DNA from: Dastarcus helophoroides
Taxonomy: Eukaryota; Arthropoda; Insecta; Coleoptera; Bothrideridae
Direction of reading: 5' to 3'
Assembly: GCA_028583605.1 (NCBI GenBank)
Contig: CM053330.1
Span: 20,672,129 to 20,736,128, forward strand
DNA: 64,000 nt
Part shown: positions 1 through 11,799 of the stretch, one piece after another
Position numbering within the stretch: the stretch's first letter is position 1
How the letters are laid out: each line of letters starts with the position of its first letter
Translations under genes and position numbers: made by a program
The notes under the pieces: generated by a model
Told to the model about the DNA's origin: nothing
What the model saw: the letters and a program-made list of their open reading frames with translations, nothing else
The model's database searches: none

Positions 1-200
1 AACAAAAAAATTGAAGAAAACTTGTTGATCTCGAAAAGGAGAATATTGCGTAGAATTTTGGGGAGGGAAGAAGGTAGAGGACATCTGGGAAAGACGTTCA
101 AAGAGAGAAATATACGAGATGTTTGGGGAAACGTTCATGACGTACAATGGTTGGGGATCAGGAAAGGATGGAGAATTGCAGATTGGTCGATAAATTCTAA
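1..200 (+). pseudogene. Fragment of non-LTR retrotransposon C-terminus (RTE-like)
   Basis: An open frame here contains RRILRRILG, then a basic stretch and VQWLGI. This resembles the region after the reverse transcriptase in RTE/BovB-type elements, which usually reads like LRRI-G-P, then WRIRYN, then a WLGH motif. Nothing upstream is visible because the window starts here. The right side runs into a foldback repeat at about 198. The family assignment is from memory of the motif pattern and is weak. No catalytic residues are present, so it cannot be a functional gene. Confidence 0.35.
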
Positions 201-1103
201 TTTGCTAACAGATTGCCGGTAACTCATAGGAGGCGCAACCTGCGCTACCCTGTATTGTTCGAAAGCATCACATCTTTTTCATGCTTCCATGTACACTTAT
301 TTTAACTAAGTATTTTTATTCATCTCTATTTTTTACTTAAAAAAGGAATACTTTCTGAATGTTGATGTAAGCAACCATTTTCAAAATATTTGCCTTCAAA
401 GTTTGCCGTACGTATATTTTAAGTTATATAAATATGAATTTTTCCAAGTAGGTTTCAAAATAAAAGTAATAAAACTGACTCTAAAATAGTTCATATCAAA
501 TATTGCTCTACTGAAATTATTACTACAAATACTTTTTAAATTTTTAAACCAAATTTAAACAAAATACTAAAACAAAATTTATTTTCAAAAATAAGTATGC
601 AGAAAATAAATTTTTTTATGCAAAGGGGTTGTAAACAAATAAAAATGTGACTGTCTCTTAGAATTCATATCCAAACATCTGCTTTGACCGTCCAGCCTAT
701 TAAAATTTTCTTGTGCAGATTCAGACTTACATCTCTATGTTAGAAAATAAATTATGTCTTAATTTTTTGTATTTTTTTTTAAGTATACAAAGGTATACCA
801 AAAAGTTATGATGAATTAGAGTCATGCAGGGCAGGGCAGGTAGCGTCTCCTACCAACTATTGGTAACATGTTAGCAAATTAGGGTTCGTCGACTTAAGAA
901 ACCTTCTTGTGTTAAATTTCATGCCTATATTACAATTTATTCAACAGTTATACGAAAAAATCGAATTTTTTTTTCAACTTTGACCTTCTGTATCTCCTTT
1001 AATATCAACTTTTGGTATAAGGTAAATATAGCTAAATCCTATTAGTTTTATACGAAAAATCCACTCTTGCTCTGTGTACCATTACTTATGGTCCATCCAG
1101 TAT
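198..1103. repeat. Foldback family A, copy 1
   Basis: The left part (from the GCTAAC and GGCGCAACCTGCGC stretch near 205-250) is the inverted counterpart of 780-1103, which ends in ATTACTTATGGTCCATCC. Between them lie an arm segment (about 340-540) and a loop segment (about 540-770). The same blocks recur at 9035-9784, 37325-38040 and 46500-47335. This is a non-autonomous long-inverted-repeat element without coding capacity. Copies 1 and 2 lie in the opposite orientation to copies 3 and 4. The left tip is missing. Confidence 0.75.
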
Positions 1104-1949
1104 AACCAGGCAGACAAGAAAGCGAACTTTTTAAACGAATATTTAAAATATTTCATATATAAATGCCTCTTTTTTGTTTCTAATATTTTTATATAAAAAT
1201 ATTAACACATTTAATATTCAATGTTGTATTGCACAATGATTTTGGAATTAAACAGTTAAAATAATAATTAAATTAATACAGTTTAAAGTATGCGATGTGG
1301 TAAGTCCCGAGTTCAGTCCCCAGTACCGATCACGCATTTTTAATTTTGTTAAACGTTTTACTCATAGCTATACATGTTATTAATATTAGATAATATTTTA
1401 ACATGTTGCTAACGCAACATTGGCGTAAGTGACGTGGAAACCATAAGATTTGTCCCTATCAAAAATCGCCTAACGCGCCTAAATAAGTTTCCACTTTAAT
1501 AATAAGAATAAAGTAAAACGGACCTAGTAACTGTAGCATCCTAACTCAGTATACTTTACTATTTCCTATAAAATTATATTATTCCATGTATAATCGTGTT
1601 ACATTCCAGATTAAATGAAGTTTGCTATATTTCAAGGAAAATATCAAATTTTTAATATCTCTACTTCAAATATGAGAAATATGTAGCAAGCAATGTTGGA
1701 AGACTTAAATAAATTTTATAAAAGTAGCTCTCTCAAAGAAACTGGCAGAGTAGATATCTAATATGTTAATAAACGGTATAGGAACATTTTATCTAAGGCG
1801 AATATTCCTTCTGTGAAAAGACTAATAACCGGAAGTTTATGCATTAAAAATCTTTAAAATAAGCACTTATATTAGCACTAAAACATAGGCATTTTAAGCA
1901 TTAAAAACAATATTTTAGGCATTTATTTCCAAATAATTTATATACTTAC
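1104..1949. other. No recognisable gene
   Basis: AT-rich sequence. A short GC-richer patch near 1290-1345 has a weak Pol III box-B-like string (GAGTTCAGTCC) but no convincing box A. Nothing else is recognised. Confidence 0.5.
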
Positions 1950-2640
1950 ATACATCATTATTCTCATTAATATCATTAATATTACAAGTGATTACTAAAT
2001 ATCGTTTTAGGTTTTCTGTGCTAAAATTTTGGCGTCTGTCGGAAATAATAGATTTTAATTTAGAAAATGTTATTTCTACATCTTCAGTCTTAAAACACAT
2101 AATTTTATCCACTGCTAATTCGACTTTAGCTTCATTCCCATAAAAAAAATTTGAAATAGTTTTTAAAGTTTGGTATCCAGTATTCGCACCTATTACCTCT
2201 TACAATTTTTGAAAAATCTTATTTCTCTTATCCTTAGGAATTCTAGACAGTTTTCTATTATATCTTTAACGACTTTAATTAAAGCTACTAGTGTTTCATC
2301 TCATTTTTCCAAAGCATTGAATCATACAAATCAGAGTAGTTGGAAGCAATAAAACTAAGAGCATTTGTAACACTTTGTAGCTGAAAAAGTTCTTTAACGA
2401 TTGTTATAGATGACGCATCGTCGCTTCGTCGAGGTTGTCCATATTTTGCTAAAATGTGGCAAAATTCTTAAAATAATACACAACAGCTGAAATCCAAGTT
2501 CTTGTTAATTTGAGGAGGCAAAAATCGATCAGGAGCCATTTCTTTAAACATTTGGATTCTCAAAGGTGCTTTTTCCGAATTTGTGAACGAATTTTTGTAA
2601 TTTGCCACTTAATGAAGACGCAACTTTAGATATTTTTTTT
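1950..2640 (-). pseudogene. hAT-like transposase remnant (dimerisation region)
   Basis: Read on the minus strand, pieces in different frames match, in order, a widespread insect family of hAT-like or CGG-repeat-binding-type proteins. One piece contains RIQMFKEMAPDRFLPPQ. The next has DASSITIVKELF and a Y-SDLYDSM stretch. The C-terminal piece (1915-2112) contains KTEDVEITFSKLKSIISDRR and then FSTENLKRYLV, the usual end of the dimerisation domain. Stops and frameshifts separate the pieces, and the N-terminal DNA-binding and catalytic parts are absent. The order and spacing fit one decayed gene. The exact subfamily is uncertain. Confidence 0.55.
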
Positions 2641-2659
2641 AATTACGAACGAAGAAATT

Positions 2660-3229
2660 TTCAAAGGAAACGACCATGAACAAACTTACAACGTAGTAAA
2701 CACGAAATAATATCGATAAAATGAATCTACCTCGAGAATTTAAATATACCTACAATTGCACCCATATTGAGATATATTGTATTGTATAGGGCGAGGGCTA
2801 ATAAGTAGAAAAAAACCCAATTTTAATTAACATCCTGATGCAATTAAAATTAGAACACAATGAAGGCATTATGAGATTGTGGAAAAACTCATTATTATGT
2901 TTCTATAAGCAACTATTTTCTACTATAAGCTTTATAAGCAATAACCTCTCAAAATTAGCAAAAATAAGAATTTTAAGCATTTTGCTTGAACTTCCGGCCA
3001 TTAGAAATAACCCAATAATGATTTTTCAATTTTCATGAAATTGCATATACAGAGTAATTGTCGGCGAAACTCAATTTAAACTTGGTTTTAAAAGTTAAAA
3101 TAAATTTTCAGAATTTAAACGTTAAAATTCCTACTCCATTTTCACAAAATACCTAAGCTTTGGGTGAAACTGGATTTTATTTTGATCTTTAAATTAGGAA
3201 ATGTAAAAATATAGGTGTCCGCAAATTTC
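2660..3229. other. No recognisable feature
   Basis: AT-rich non-coding sequence. The only open frames are short and of low complexity. Confidence 0.5.
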
Positions 3230-3640
3230 ACCAACAACGCTTAACAGTAGATGCAGGACCATAAATAAATACGATTTACGGGAAAAAATTTGATTAAAAG
3301 TTTTTAGTTTTCGAGTTATAGGCTGTCAAAGTTGTCAAGAAAAAAATTATTTTAATTAAAACTGCATAACTGCTTTACAGATGGTGTCAAAATTTGAAAC
3401 ACAAATTAAGGTTGTTAAGGGTTACCATTTCCTAGATTCCTAAAATCTTAGTAAAAGCGATATACTGGGTGGTAGTTTCCCTCTCCCACCTACCTCTTTT
3501 GCTCATTAGAACTTTTACAGTGGTCCTATTTTGGTTAAACGGGTAGCATCTTTTTTTTCTCAAAAAATTACCTACAGGTAGCCGTTTTTGAGAAAAATGA
3601 CTATTTGGTGTCCGTTTCTTAGGGTTTGCCAAGTGAATGC
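3230..3640. repeat. Interspersed repeat, mate of 15440-15825
   Basis: This stretch is the diverged reverse complement of 15440-15825. Shared landmarks include the GGTGTCCGTTT tip, a GATATACTGGGTGGTAGTTTCC stretch with the following CCCACCTACC, and the run with ACTATTTGGTGTCCG near the right end. No coding sequence or clear inverted termini are seen, so the class is unknown. Confidence 0.65.
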
Positions 3641-5680
3641 CATGGATTTAAACCTTTGTGTTTAAGAATGGAAACAAACTGTTGTTTAGTGGTATCCTAC
3701 CATCAAGTAATGTCAATATGGTTGATTATTATGACTGAAGACACATTTTGTCATTTTATTATCAAGTAGTTTTGCTAGTTTGGTAAATGTATTCTTATTA
3801 GAGGACATGATTTCCTTAAACAATATGCCATAAATACCGACCGCCCTCTCCAGTTGAAACCTAAAATAGAGGAATTAATCCCTAATGTTCATTAATCTTA
3901 AAATAAGCCAAAAAAATGTTTGTATTATGCCAAAACAATTAAATGTATGTAAAACTAATATTTGCAAAACGAAAAGACAATCGTTTTAAACTACAATAGG
4001 TCTAATACATTTTTTGTGTAGTAATTTGTTTAACTAAGTTAGAGAAGTTTTTAAATATTAATGCAATTGATGCAAATGTAACCATCCTTATAAATCCTGT
4101 TTTGTGGATGGCCTATTAAGAGTTCAAACATTTTTTAATAAAAAAGCAAATAAGTAAGTTAAATTCTTTTACTTGATACTACTATCACGCCTACATACTT
4201 GTTTATATGTATTTCATTCGTTGATGAACTTATTACCAAAGCACTCTAATTACCGTATTAATATTGTTTCCACATGAGATATTGTTGATTTCCCGTCTCT
4301 GTAATGAAGCCAATTTGGTATTTCTGTCAAGTCTTTTAAATCATGATTGTAACGAATCCTCTGAATATGTACTAAAATTAAATCTTGTAAATAAGACCTT
4401 GCTTGCATTTTATTTTGAGGGAACTTCGTCCTCCTACGCAAAATAATACCGCACCGGATGAGTTCCTGCCTGTATTTAATTAGCAACTAATTAGAGAGTT
4501 GGGGTAGTAATATTTATTATGTCTAAATCTGTGTCTATTGTTAACAAAGGCATCAAGGTCAGTGAAGCAAAACAAGCCATGGAAAACACTGGTATAATAT
4601 TTTTGATTTGTCAATTTCACATGTTGTTTCGACTTTTGAAAGCCGTTTAGAGGGGTGGAATTGTCCTCTTCAAACAATGTCGAATTTACACTCAAAATTT
4701 TTCTAAATTTTTACGAGTCTACAAAAATATCAAATGCAAAAGAACTTGTTAGAAGCAAATTACTATGAAAAAGCTATAGTATTAACTCAAATTGTGAATA
4801 AGTTTCGTTACGTGACTGCAAAGCTACATTATTAACTTCTTCACTGTTATATTAAATCTTATTCCTCGGATTTGTATTAATGCTTTAAGAAATGCTTAAA
4901 CTTTCTATGGTACAATTAATTATTTAGCAACTTTCTTTCCCCTTTTCTATTTATTTTTCCTTCTATGAATTCACATGATGAAATATCGTTGTTCACTAGT
5001 TTAAAAGGTGGCTCTAATCACCCGACTCTTTTGATCCTACCTATGACAATTATTTTTAATAATTGTTTATTATTAGAAACATGCTATATAATTAAAAGGT
5101 TTTCAGAAGTCAAATAGCAGTTAGTTAATATGAGCAATACGTGCAGCTGAATAGAAATTCAGGCATTAATTCTCCTAGAGAAAATGTGATTTCCACATGA
5201 AAAACTACATACATGACAAAATGTTTTATTCCTTATATAGAAATATATTCTATTATGTGCAGTTGTCATCACGTCAAGAAAGTAAATGTGAAATGAAAAT
5301 GTTCCGGACACTTTAAAAATTCTATCATAATATAATATAGGACGATAGAGGACGTAAAGCCCATAAAATGTAAGGCACAGACTGAAAAATAGTTTAGTTT
5401 CAATCATTATTAACAAAATATTCTCGCAACATATACATATAGTAAAAATGTGGTCATGTTTTTTGGTTTTATTAGGAGAAATTAAAAATATTGTTTTTTT
5501 AGGATACATACAGAATGATTCAAAACTCAATGTACCGGGTGGCCAACTAAGAAAGGACGCCGGCTATATTTTAGCAACGAATCACTTCACAGCTTTGGGA
5601 AAAAACATTTCAATAAGAAAAGTGCCCCTGAAAAATATTTTTGAAGTTCTAAAATGACCGCTAGGTGACGTAATACGTAG
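3641..5680. other. No recognisable gene
   Basis: AT-rich sequence. A 123-codon minus-strand frame (5159-5530) is Ile/Phe/Tyr-rich with no motif I recognise and is probably chance. Near 5530-5545 a CCGGGTGGCCAACT string resembles the tip of the MITE family seen at 38384 and 48884. Confidence 0.4.
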
Positions 5681-5682
5681 GA

Positions 5683-6505
5683 CTCGATAGAAAATTAGGA
5701 TTTTCTCAGAATTTTGCTTGATTAAAGTATATTGAAAATACATGTATTTTAATTCTAGGGTAATTTCGACTTATTTTTGTTTAACATTTTTTTTCTACCT
5801 CTAAAAATAAACTGGTGGGGAGACGTCCAAAACCTTTTTTTAAACACCATTTACTTTAGTTAGCTGTGAGAAAATTTAACAAATTCATTCTCTATAAAAA
5901 GACTGTTATTTAGTCTATCCACGCACTTTCGTATGTTTTTATTTTAAAATTATTGTCGCTACTACAGCGCGTTATATAAAATGGTAACATATTTCGCCGT
6001 TTTTCTAAAAAAAATTAAATAAAATGATTTGTCAATTAAATCAAATAGAAAATTAAAAGCCCTAAATTTCACTAAAAAACGCAACTCCGTATCTTGTGTC
6101 TAACCGAAGTTTGTTGTTTTTTTTTTGTAACAGCACAAAATTTAAAAAAACAAGTAATATAACTTTTTTCTTCTTTTTATGTGAAAAATTCAAAAATGAT
6201 TAAAAAACATATAGTTCTCATTAAAAAAAAAAACAGAGTTTTTTTGAATAAAACAAAAACAGTAAGGATTATAAAATTTCCATCACCCTGTAGAGATTAA
6301 ATTTGTTAAATTTCATTTGGGCTAACTGAAGTAGATGGTATTTAAAAAAAATTTTTTTGATGTCTTCCCACCACTTTATTTTTAGGGACAGAACAAAAAG
6401 TGTAAACAAAAATAAATCAACATTACTCTAGGATTACAATGCGTGTATTTTTAATATATCTTAATAGGGCAAAATTTCAAGAAAATCCTAATTTTCTATT
6501 CAGTC
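5683..6505. repeat. Foldback element with arms of about 210-220 bp
   Basis: Left arm 5683-5905 and right arm 6285-6505 are inverted copies. Shared landmarks are GAAAATTAGGATTTTCT versus AGAAAATCCTAATTTTC, the CCCACCA-TTTATTTTTAG block and the TTGTTAAATTT tip. Part of the loop (about 6095-6290) is homologous to one arm of the foldback at 48884-50400, so this locus is a composite. No coding sequence. Confidence 0.8.
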
Positions 6506-7290
6506 AACTAAATTTTATTGAATTTGGCAGTGTCATTAAGAAAATTGAAAAATAAAATTGACCTGTCTCAGGGTTTTGCAAAAAATCATTGGAAAGGCTG
6601 ATTTACCCCTAGGGTTATTTTTTTTCTGTAGAGTGATATGCATAATTAAACACAACATATGGTTTTAATTTTATTACTATAATGCTTTTTCTGACATATA
6701 TGTTGCATCATTAATAATATAAAACTTTTACCTTTATGAGGGTTGGCGATGGGATTGATCATTATCAGCTTGCGAGTCAAAACATTAATTTTTTTATCTT
6801 CTACCTTCTACTTTCTAGATTTTTTTTCAGGACAATATGATGTTTTGAGACTTTGTTCAATAAATAATATTTCTTTACATTCAAGCGAAAATAGAAATTT
6901 TAGGAGTGAGACCCTAAACAATAAGTATTTTCAAATTAAAACCTAATTGTTGACATATTATATTGATGAAATATCGACATAAAATAAGTAGAAGGTGAAA
7001 AAATGAATCTTTTGACTCGCAATCTGGTAATAATCAATCCCATCGCCAACCCTTATAAAGGTAAGAGTTTTATATTATTTCACTTTTAATGCAAAATAAA
7101 TGTCAGAAAAAGCATTATAGCAATAAAATGTGTGTGTGTTTAATATTCATATCACTGTACAGAAAAAAAAAATCAACCCAATGGGTAAATCACCTCTTTT
7201 AATGATATTTTTTGCAAAACCCCGGGTCAAATCAATTTTACTTTTTAGTTTTGTTAATGAAATTGCCAAATTTAATGAAATTCAGTTGTC
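6490..7290. repeat. Foldback element with arms of about 280 bp
   Basis: Left arm 6505-6780 and right arm 6995-7285 are inverted copies. Landmarks are GGGTTGGCGATGGGATTGAT versus ATCAATCCCATCGCCAACCC next to the loop, and GGTCAAATCAATTTTA near the outside. The loop is about 210 bp and non-coding. It directly abuts the previous foldback at about 6500, and the two may be one larger composite. Confidence 0.85.
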
Positions 7291-7890
7291 AAAGTCGCCA
7301 CCATAAAAATTGGGGGTTGCAACTTTTTGGCATAGGTAATATATGTTTAGGAGTGCATTGTTTCCTTGTTTCATAAAAAAATTCTAATTAATTCTTGAGC
7401 TATTAAAGAAAAACTTTTTCGGGGTTACCTTCAAGAGGTAGTTTCGCCACTTAAATCGCCGCGTTAGCATCTAAAAAAAAACGTGTCCAATATTTTTTTA
7501 TGTATTATAACACATTACAAAATGAAAAATATCGTTGGGGTACACCTCGGGTACTTTCTGGATTTATTTTTGAATCGTTTTCCAACAGGGTATTGATCCC
7601 CGTTTTAGTATGTCCGCTTATTTTAAGTGATGTTTTGGCCGGTATATGTTTGCAAGTATGAAGCAATTCCGATCGGTATAAAACTGTAAGTATGAAGCAA
7701 TTCCGATCGGTATAAAACTGTATCATTAGTATTTGCAGGATAATGTAAATATACACCTGAGGCGCATTGCTCTCTTTATTGCAACGATAAATTGCACTAA
7801 CGTTGCCCTCTGTATCAATATTTTTATGATAAAAGCTCCAAATAACTTCTTCTTCTACTGATTTTCGAGCTAAGGCTTTGCTGCTGAATA
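7291..7890. other. No recognisable gene
   Basis: AT-rich. It contains a perfect 34-bp tandem duplication, listed separately, and otherwise nothing recognised. Confidence 0.45.
7654..7721. repeat. Perfect 34-bp tandem duplication
   Basis: Two identical 34-bp units (7654-7687 and 7688-7721), each containing the short palindrome CCGATCGG. No third copy. Confidence 0.9.
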
Positions 7891-7891
7891 C

Positions 7892-8011
7892 CTATTCTCT
7901 TTTCCACTTTTTATCAACCTTTTTTCTTCTTTTCCTTGTCTTATGTTTCTCAAGTACATCACTCCCACTATCCTCTGACGAACCGTGTTGAGGAATCTCA
8001 GTGTCATCCAT
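7892..8011 (-). pseudogene. Short basic N-terminal fragment, possible transposase start
   Basis: A 39-codon minus-strand frame starts at an ATG (8011). It has an acidic/serine-rich beginning (MDDTEIPQHGSSEDSG) followed by a strongly basic Lys/Arg run and ends at TAG. The composition differs from surrounding AT-rich chance frames. Such acidic-then-basic starts occur in transposon-encoded proteins, but no family can be named from this piece. It could also be a chance frame. Confidence 0.25.
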
Positions 8012-8014
8012 AAT

Positions 8015-9030
8015 AGTTGTACGAGCTACAAACACAAAATACCTATTCACTCTCTGCAGATTAGAAATACACAGATAACAAACCCACTTCGTTTTTCGGG
8101 GTTACATACAGATAAGGAAAAATTTTCATTGTCCATGTAAAACGTTAAGAATTATCCCTTCCATAGTTTTCTACGGCCGCTGAACGTATTCCCCTACTTT
8201 GACGCAGCATGTTCGTATCTTCCAGTTCAGATGTTAAAAAAAACTCGTCGAGAGTTTTACAACAGACTGGAATATTGTTTAGCACAGTCTGGCGGCCTAT
8301 TTGATCTCCTTATATTGTAATGTTTAAAGAGTTAATATGTTCATCAAAATTATTATTTATTTTGTTTCCGAAATGCCGTTTATATTGGTTATCAAAGAAT
8401 ATCAGTTTTATTTTGCCTCAGACGTTGATTACATCATCGGACTAAAAGAACAAACAGCATGTGGTACGCAAATTTTAATAAAATTGTTGCCTGCCAGTAG
8501 TAATCCCGTAACTAAACACGTTAGAAGCTATGATGTACTTCTGAAATCTCCACCAGCACTGATCGCTGCGCTCTGCGTTGAATTGTTTACAACGGTGTAG
8601 GAGAATACAAAGCGCCGCCCATCTATCCCACTATTAGCTCTCAATGTTAAATCCCTCATTAACATTCTCCCTATGGACAGTGTTTGACTTTCCTCATGTG
8701 TATACGATCTGACATTAAACAAGCGTAGTTCATTGCAAATTTGATTTAATAGTAAACATTTCTTATCGAGCATTTATATTTTTGTAAAGTGCATTAGCAT
8801 AAAGGGCAAAATATCATTTAAGAGCGAATTAAATTTGTCGAACATTTATATTTTTATTGAGAGCATATTTGATTAAAATAACAACCGCAATTAAGCGTGC
8901 AAATTGTATATTTTATAATGCAATTTTAATAAATATATAAGGCATTTACTAATATTTTGTTCTGCGTTTTTAATTTTTTTATCGAGCATGTAGTTTTTTT
9001 TTAATTTGAAAATTGCATTAAAATACCGGA
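8015..9030. other. No recognisable gene
   Basis: An 81-codon minus-strand frame (8528-8773) has less biased composition than its surroundings, with LRLFNVRSYTHEE and GRRFVFSYTVVNN. I do not recognise it. It may be an orphan or decayed exon. The rest is AT-rich. Confidence 0.35.
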
Positions 9031-9034
9031 TGTT

Positions 9035-9784
9035 AGTTACGATCCTTTTAAATTATGTAAGTGTGAATTTTTCGTAGTAGGTTCTAAAATTAAACGAATA
9101 AGACAGGCTCTAAAACAGTTTATATCAAATATTACTCTACTGAGATTATTATTACACATATTTTTTAAATTTCTAAAGCAAATTCGAACAAAATACCAAT
9201 ACAAAATTTATTTTCAAAAATAAATATGCAAGAAATGATCTGTGTCTATGTAAAGGGATTATAAAAAAATAAAAATCTGGCTGTCTCTGGTTGGAATTCA
9301 TACCCAAATATCTGCTTTGATCTTCCAGACCATCAAAATGTTTTTGTGCGGTCTCAGAGTTCATATCTCGTATCTCTTTGTTTGAAAATACATCATGTCC
9401 TAATTTTTTACATTTTCTTCATTGAGTTTTTTCAAATTTAGGTAATAATATTTCAAAAAAGTACTATTTAGCATAAGGTACTCTGAAAGCGATTTTATTT
9501 TTACTTTTTTTTTTAAGTTTACTTTACGAAAATCTAATATCTATGTAATTTACAATAAATATACGTGGTTGCACAAAGAAGTTTTGATGGTTAGGAATAA
9601 TGCGGGATAGCGCAGGTGGCGCCCCCTATCAGCTATAAGTAATAGGTTAGCAAATTAAAATTTTTCGACTTAAGAAACTCCTTTGTGCGAAATTTCATGC
9701 CTATATTACAATTTATTACACATTATTTTTATACAAAGAATCCACTTTTGCTCTGTGTACCATTGCTTATGGTCCATCCTGTAT
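9035..9784. repeat. Foldback family A, copy 2
   Basis: Shows the arm segment (9035-9160), the loop segment (9165-9410), part of the opposite arm (about 9415-9480) and the terminal segment (9540-9784) ending in GCTTATGGTCCATCCTGT. The order and orientation match copy 1. Non-coding. Confidence 0.75.
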
Positions 9785-9817
9785 TTACTTTTAATATACA
9801 TATTTTATGAGATATGA

Positions 9818-10130
9818 ATATATGGTGAGTCAGAAAGAATAGGCCAATGCCAAAGTGCAAATACTAGACACGAAAATATTACCATTGAGCTCAACATGCC
9901 TTTTACTAATGTCGCTGGTTCACGAGATACAGGGTGTTCAACATTTCTCAATAATTCAAAAAGTTTTGATGCTACAAATCTAAAATTGAAAATATTTTGG
10001 AGTAAGATTACGAATTTTAAGCTTATTTCGACCTTTCTCCCAGAGGGCGCTAGTTTCGCCGTATTATCTATGTAAATTGAAACATATTTTTTAACATTGG
10101 AAATGTTTATGTTGAGATAGGGACCCAAGT
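9818..10130. repeat. MITE family 2, copy 1
   Basis: Shares, in inverse orientation, the GGCATGTTAAGCTCAAT block and the GCGCTAG/CGTAATTTT blocks with 16525-16740 and 19258-19538. It contains an internal ATACAGGGTGTTC string typical of nested MITE tips. Non-coding. Confidence 0.65.
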
Positions 10131-11334
10131 TTCGCCTTTTCGTTTAAGGCCAAAAGTGCATGGTGTCGCTCTATTCATTCGCCACTCGATAGCTCGGCAT
10201 TAGTCTCTGCTCGGCGTTAAGAGGGACTGACGCTGGGCGTGGAATCTAGAAGCGAGTCTTCAGTTTACAGTTAATCGCAGTGCACAGTATACGTTTAATC
10301 CAGTCACCTTGCATAGGGCCATCAGCTGTAGATACTAAAAGTTTGGGAAATAGCAAAAGTGTGAGATATTGAGAACGTAATAAACGTTTACGAGAGATTA
10401 AGGATAGGGATGCTAGTGATTCGAGTATGAAAGCAAATATTCGACAAAATAGGTGTTAACTCGAGCATGTAGTAAAGATTCTCTTGAAATTTCTGATGTT
10501 TACTTATTAGATATTCTCTTTGATAATGGTAAATGCATTATGCTAAGAAGACGCACATTTGAACTGTATAGTTCTTTTAAAAGTAGGATTCAGTTCAGTC
10601 AAAATATGGGCGTTTATCAGAGCCAACATACTTAAATAAAACAGCTTGGGAAGATTAAACTAACAACGACCTCGGTAGTATTAAATATTAGTTTAATAAG
10701 ATACCTCTATTGATAGATATTTTTATACTGAATGCAACAGAAAAAGGTTTTTTATAATCGGTCAATAAAAAATGGTGATATTCACCAAAATATATTAAAT
10801 TCAAAGTGCCAATATTCGAGCAGATCTTGTTGACGCGACCACGACAATGAGTAATTTAAACTTGAAACACTTTCAACTTGTAATTGTTTTACCTATTCAT
10901 TGTTATTTGTTATGTCGGTTTCAACAAATGCGCTATTTAAACTAATTTTGGCAAATATCTCCGTTATTTATTAACAGATTATGAAATTTTTTTGTCTTGC
11001 ATTCGTATAAAGATAAAAAAGATATATTAAGCAAGGTATCGCAAGGAGTACTTTTCTATTTGAATTTTTAATGTCGTGGCTGCTGGCCGTTAAGGGTGAA
11101 GGAGTGAGTGGTTGAAAATTACAGGTCAAAATGACAATTTAAATATAAAAATTAGACATATCTGACGATTTTTTGGAATATGTTTTTGGCGGTTTTATAG
11201 AATTTATTCCTTACTTTTGGGAACCACTCTATACTTTTTATTTTCCGAGATATCGACTGTGCGAATGTTAATTGAAAAACCCTAAATATTATTTAAAATG
11301 TTGTGTTAATTAATTTCAATTTCAATTTTTCAAA
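10131..11334. other. No recognisable gene; GC-richer island near 10180-10330
   Basis: 10180-10330 is clearly GC-richer than its surroundings and carries a TCAGTT string that could act as an arthropod initiator. No downstream gene can be read. A 60-codon frame at 10453-10635 is not recognised. The rest is AT-rich. Confidence 0.3.
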
Positions 11335-11336
11335 TA

Positions 11337-11791
11337 CAGTGTAACCTCAATATAACGAGCCTCAATATAACGATTTAACAATTTTTTCGAAATCCTCTAG
11401 AACTCTCCGTAAGAGATAATGCAAAATATACGTTAATATTACAAATACATTTGTCAAAAATCTCTTTATAACGAATTTTCAATCATTAGAGAATGTAAAT
11501 AGAAAGCGTTATTTACCTCATTTAACGAATTTTTTAACTTATAACCTTTACATAACGTATCCTATCAATTATTTACACTCAATTCCACAATAATTCATAT
11601 CTCGACAGGTTCGGATACGTTAAATTTTTTGAAAGACAATCATTGTTGTTTGATACCAAGTATTGTAAACATTGCTGCTTGTCTCTGTTCTTAGTTTTAA
11701 AGTTACGATGAATGAGAAACAAAAAAGGTGTTGCTTAATTGTCGCAGAGAACCAAAAAATCCTTGTTAAAACGAATCGTAGTCCAAACTAA
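11337..11791 (+). mobile_element. 5' end of a pogo-like DNA transposon
   Basis: A TA dinucleotide at 11335-11336 precedes CAGTGTAACCTCAATATAACG, repeated at once as a second CCTCAATATAACG. This is the terminal inverted repeat style of pogo/Tigger elements, which insert at TA. About 370 bp downstream an ATG (11708) opens a 26-codon frame starting MNEKQKRCCLIVAENQKILVK, similar to the start of pogo/CENP-B-type transposases. The frame stops and the matching 3' terminus was not found, so this is a 5' fragment. Confidence 0.55.
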
Positions 11792-11799
11792 CCTCTAAA

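Noticed and set aside
1285..1345. tRNA gene
   Set aside because: A box B-like string only. No box A, no cloverleaf.
5159..5530. 123-codon minus-strand frame
   Set aside because: Composition is that of AT-rich noise, with no motif and no recognised family. It lies next to repeats.
198..9784. Apparent internal inversion of the loop in foldback family A copies 1 and 2 relative to copies 3 and 4
   Set aside because: Because the arms are inverted copies, simply reading the whole element in the opposite orientation explains the order. No rearrangement is needed.
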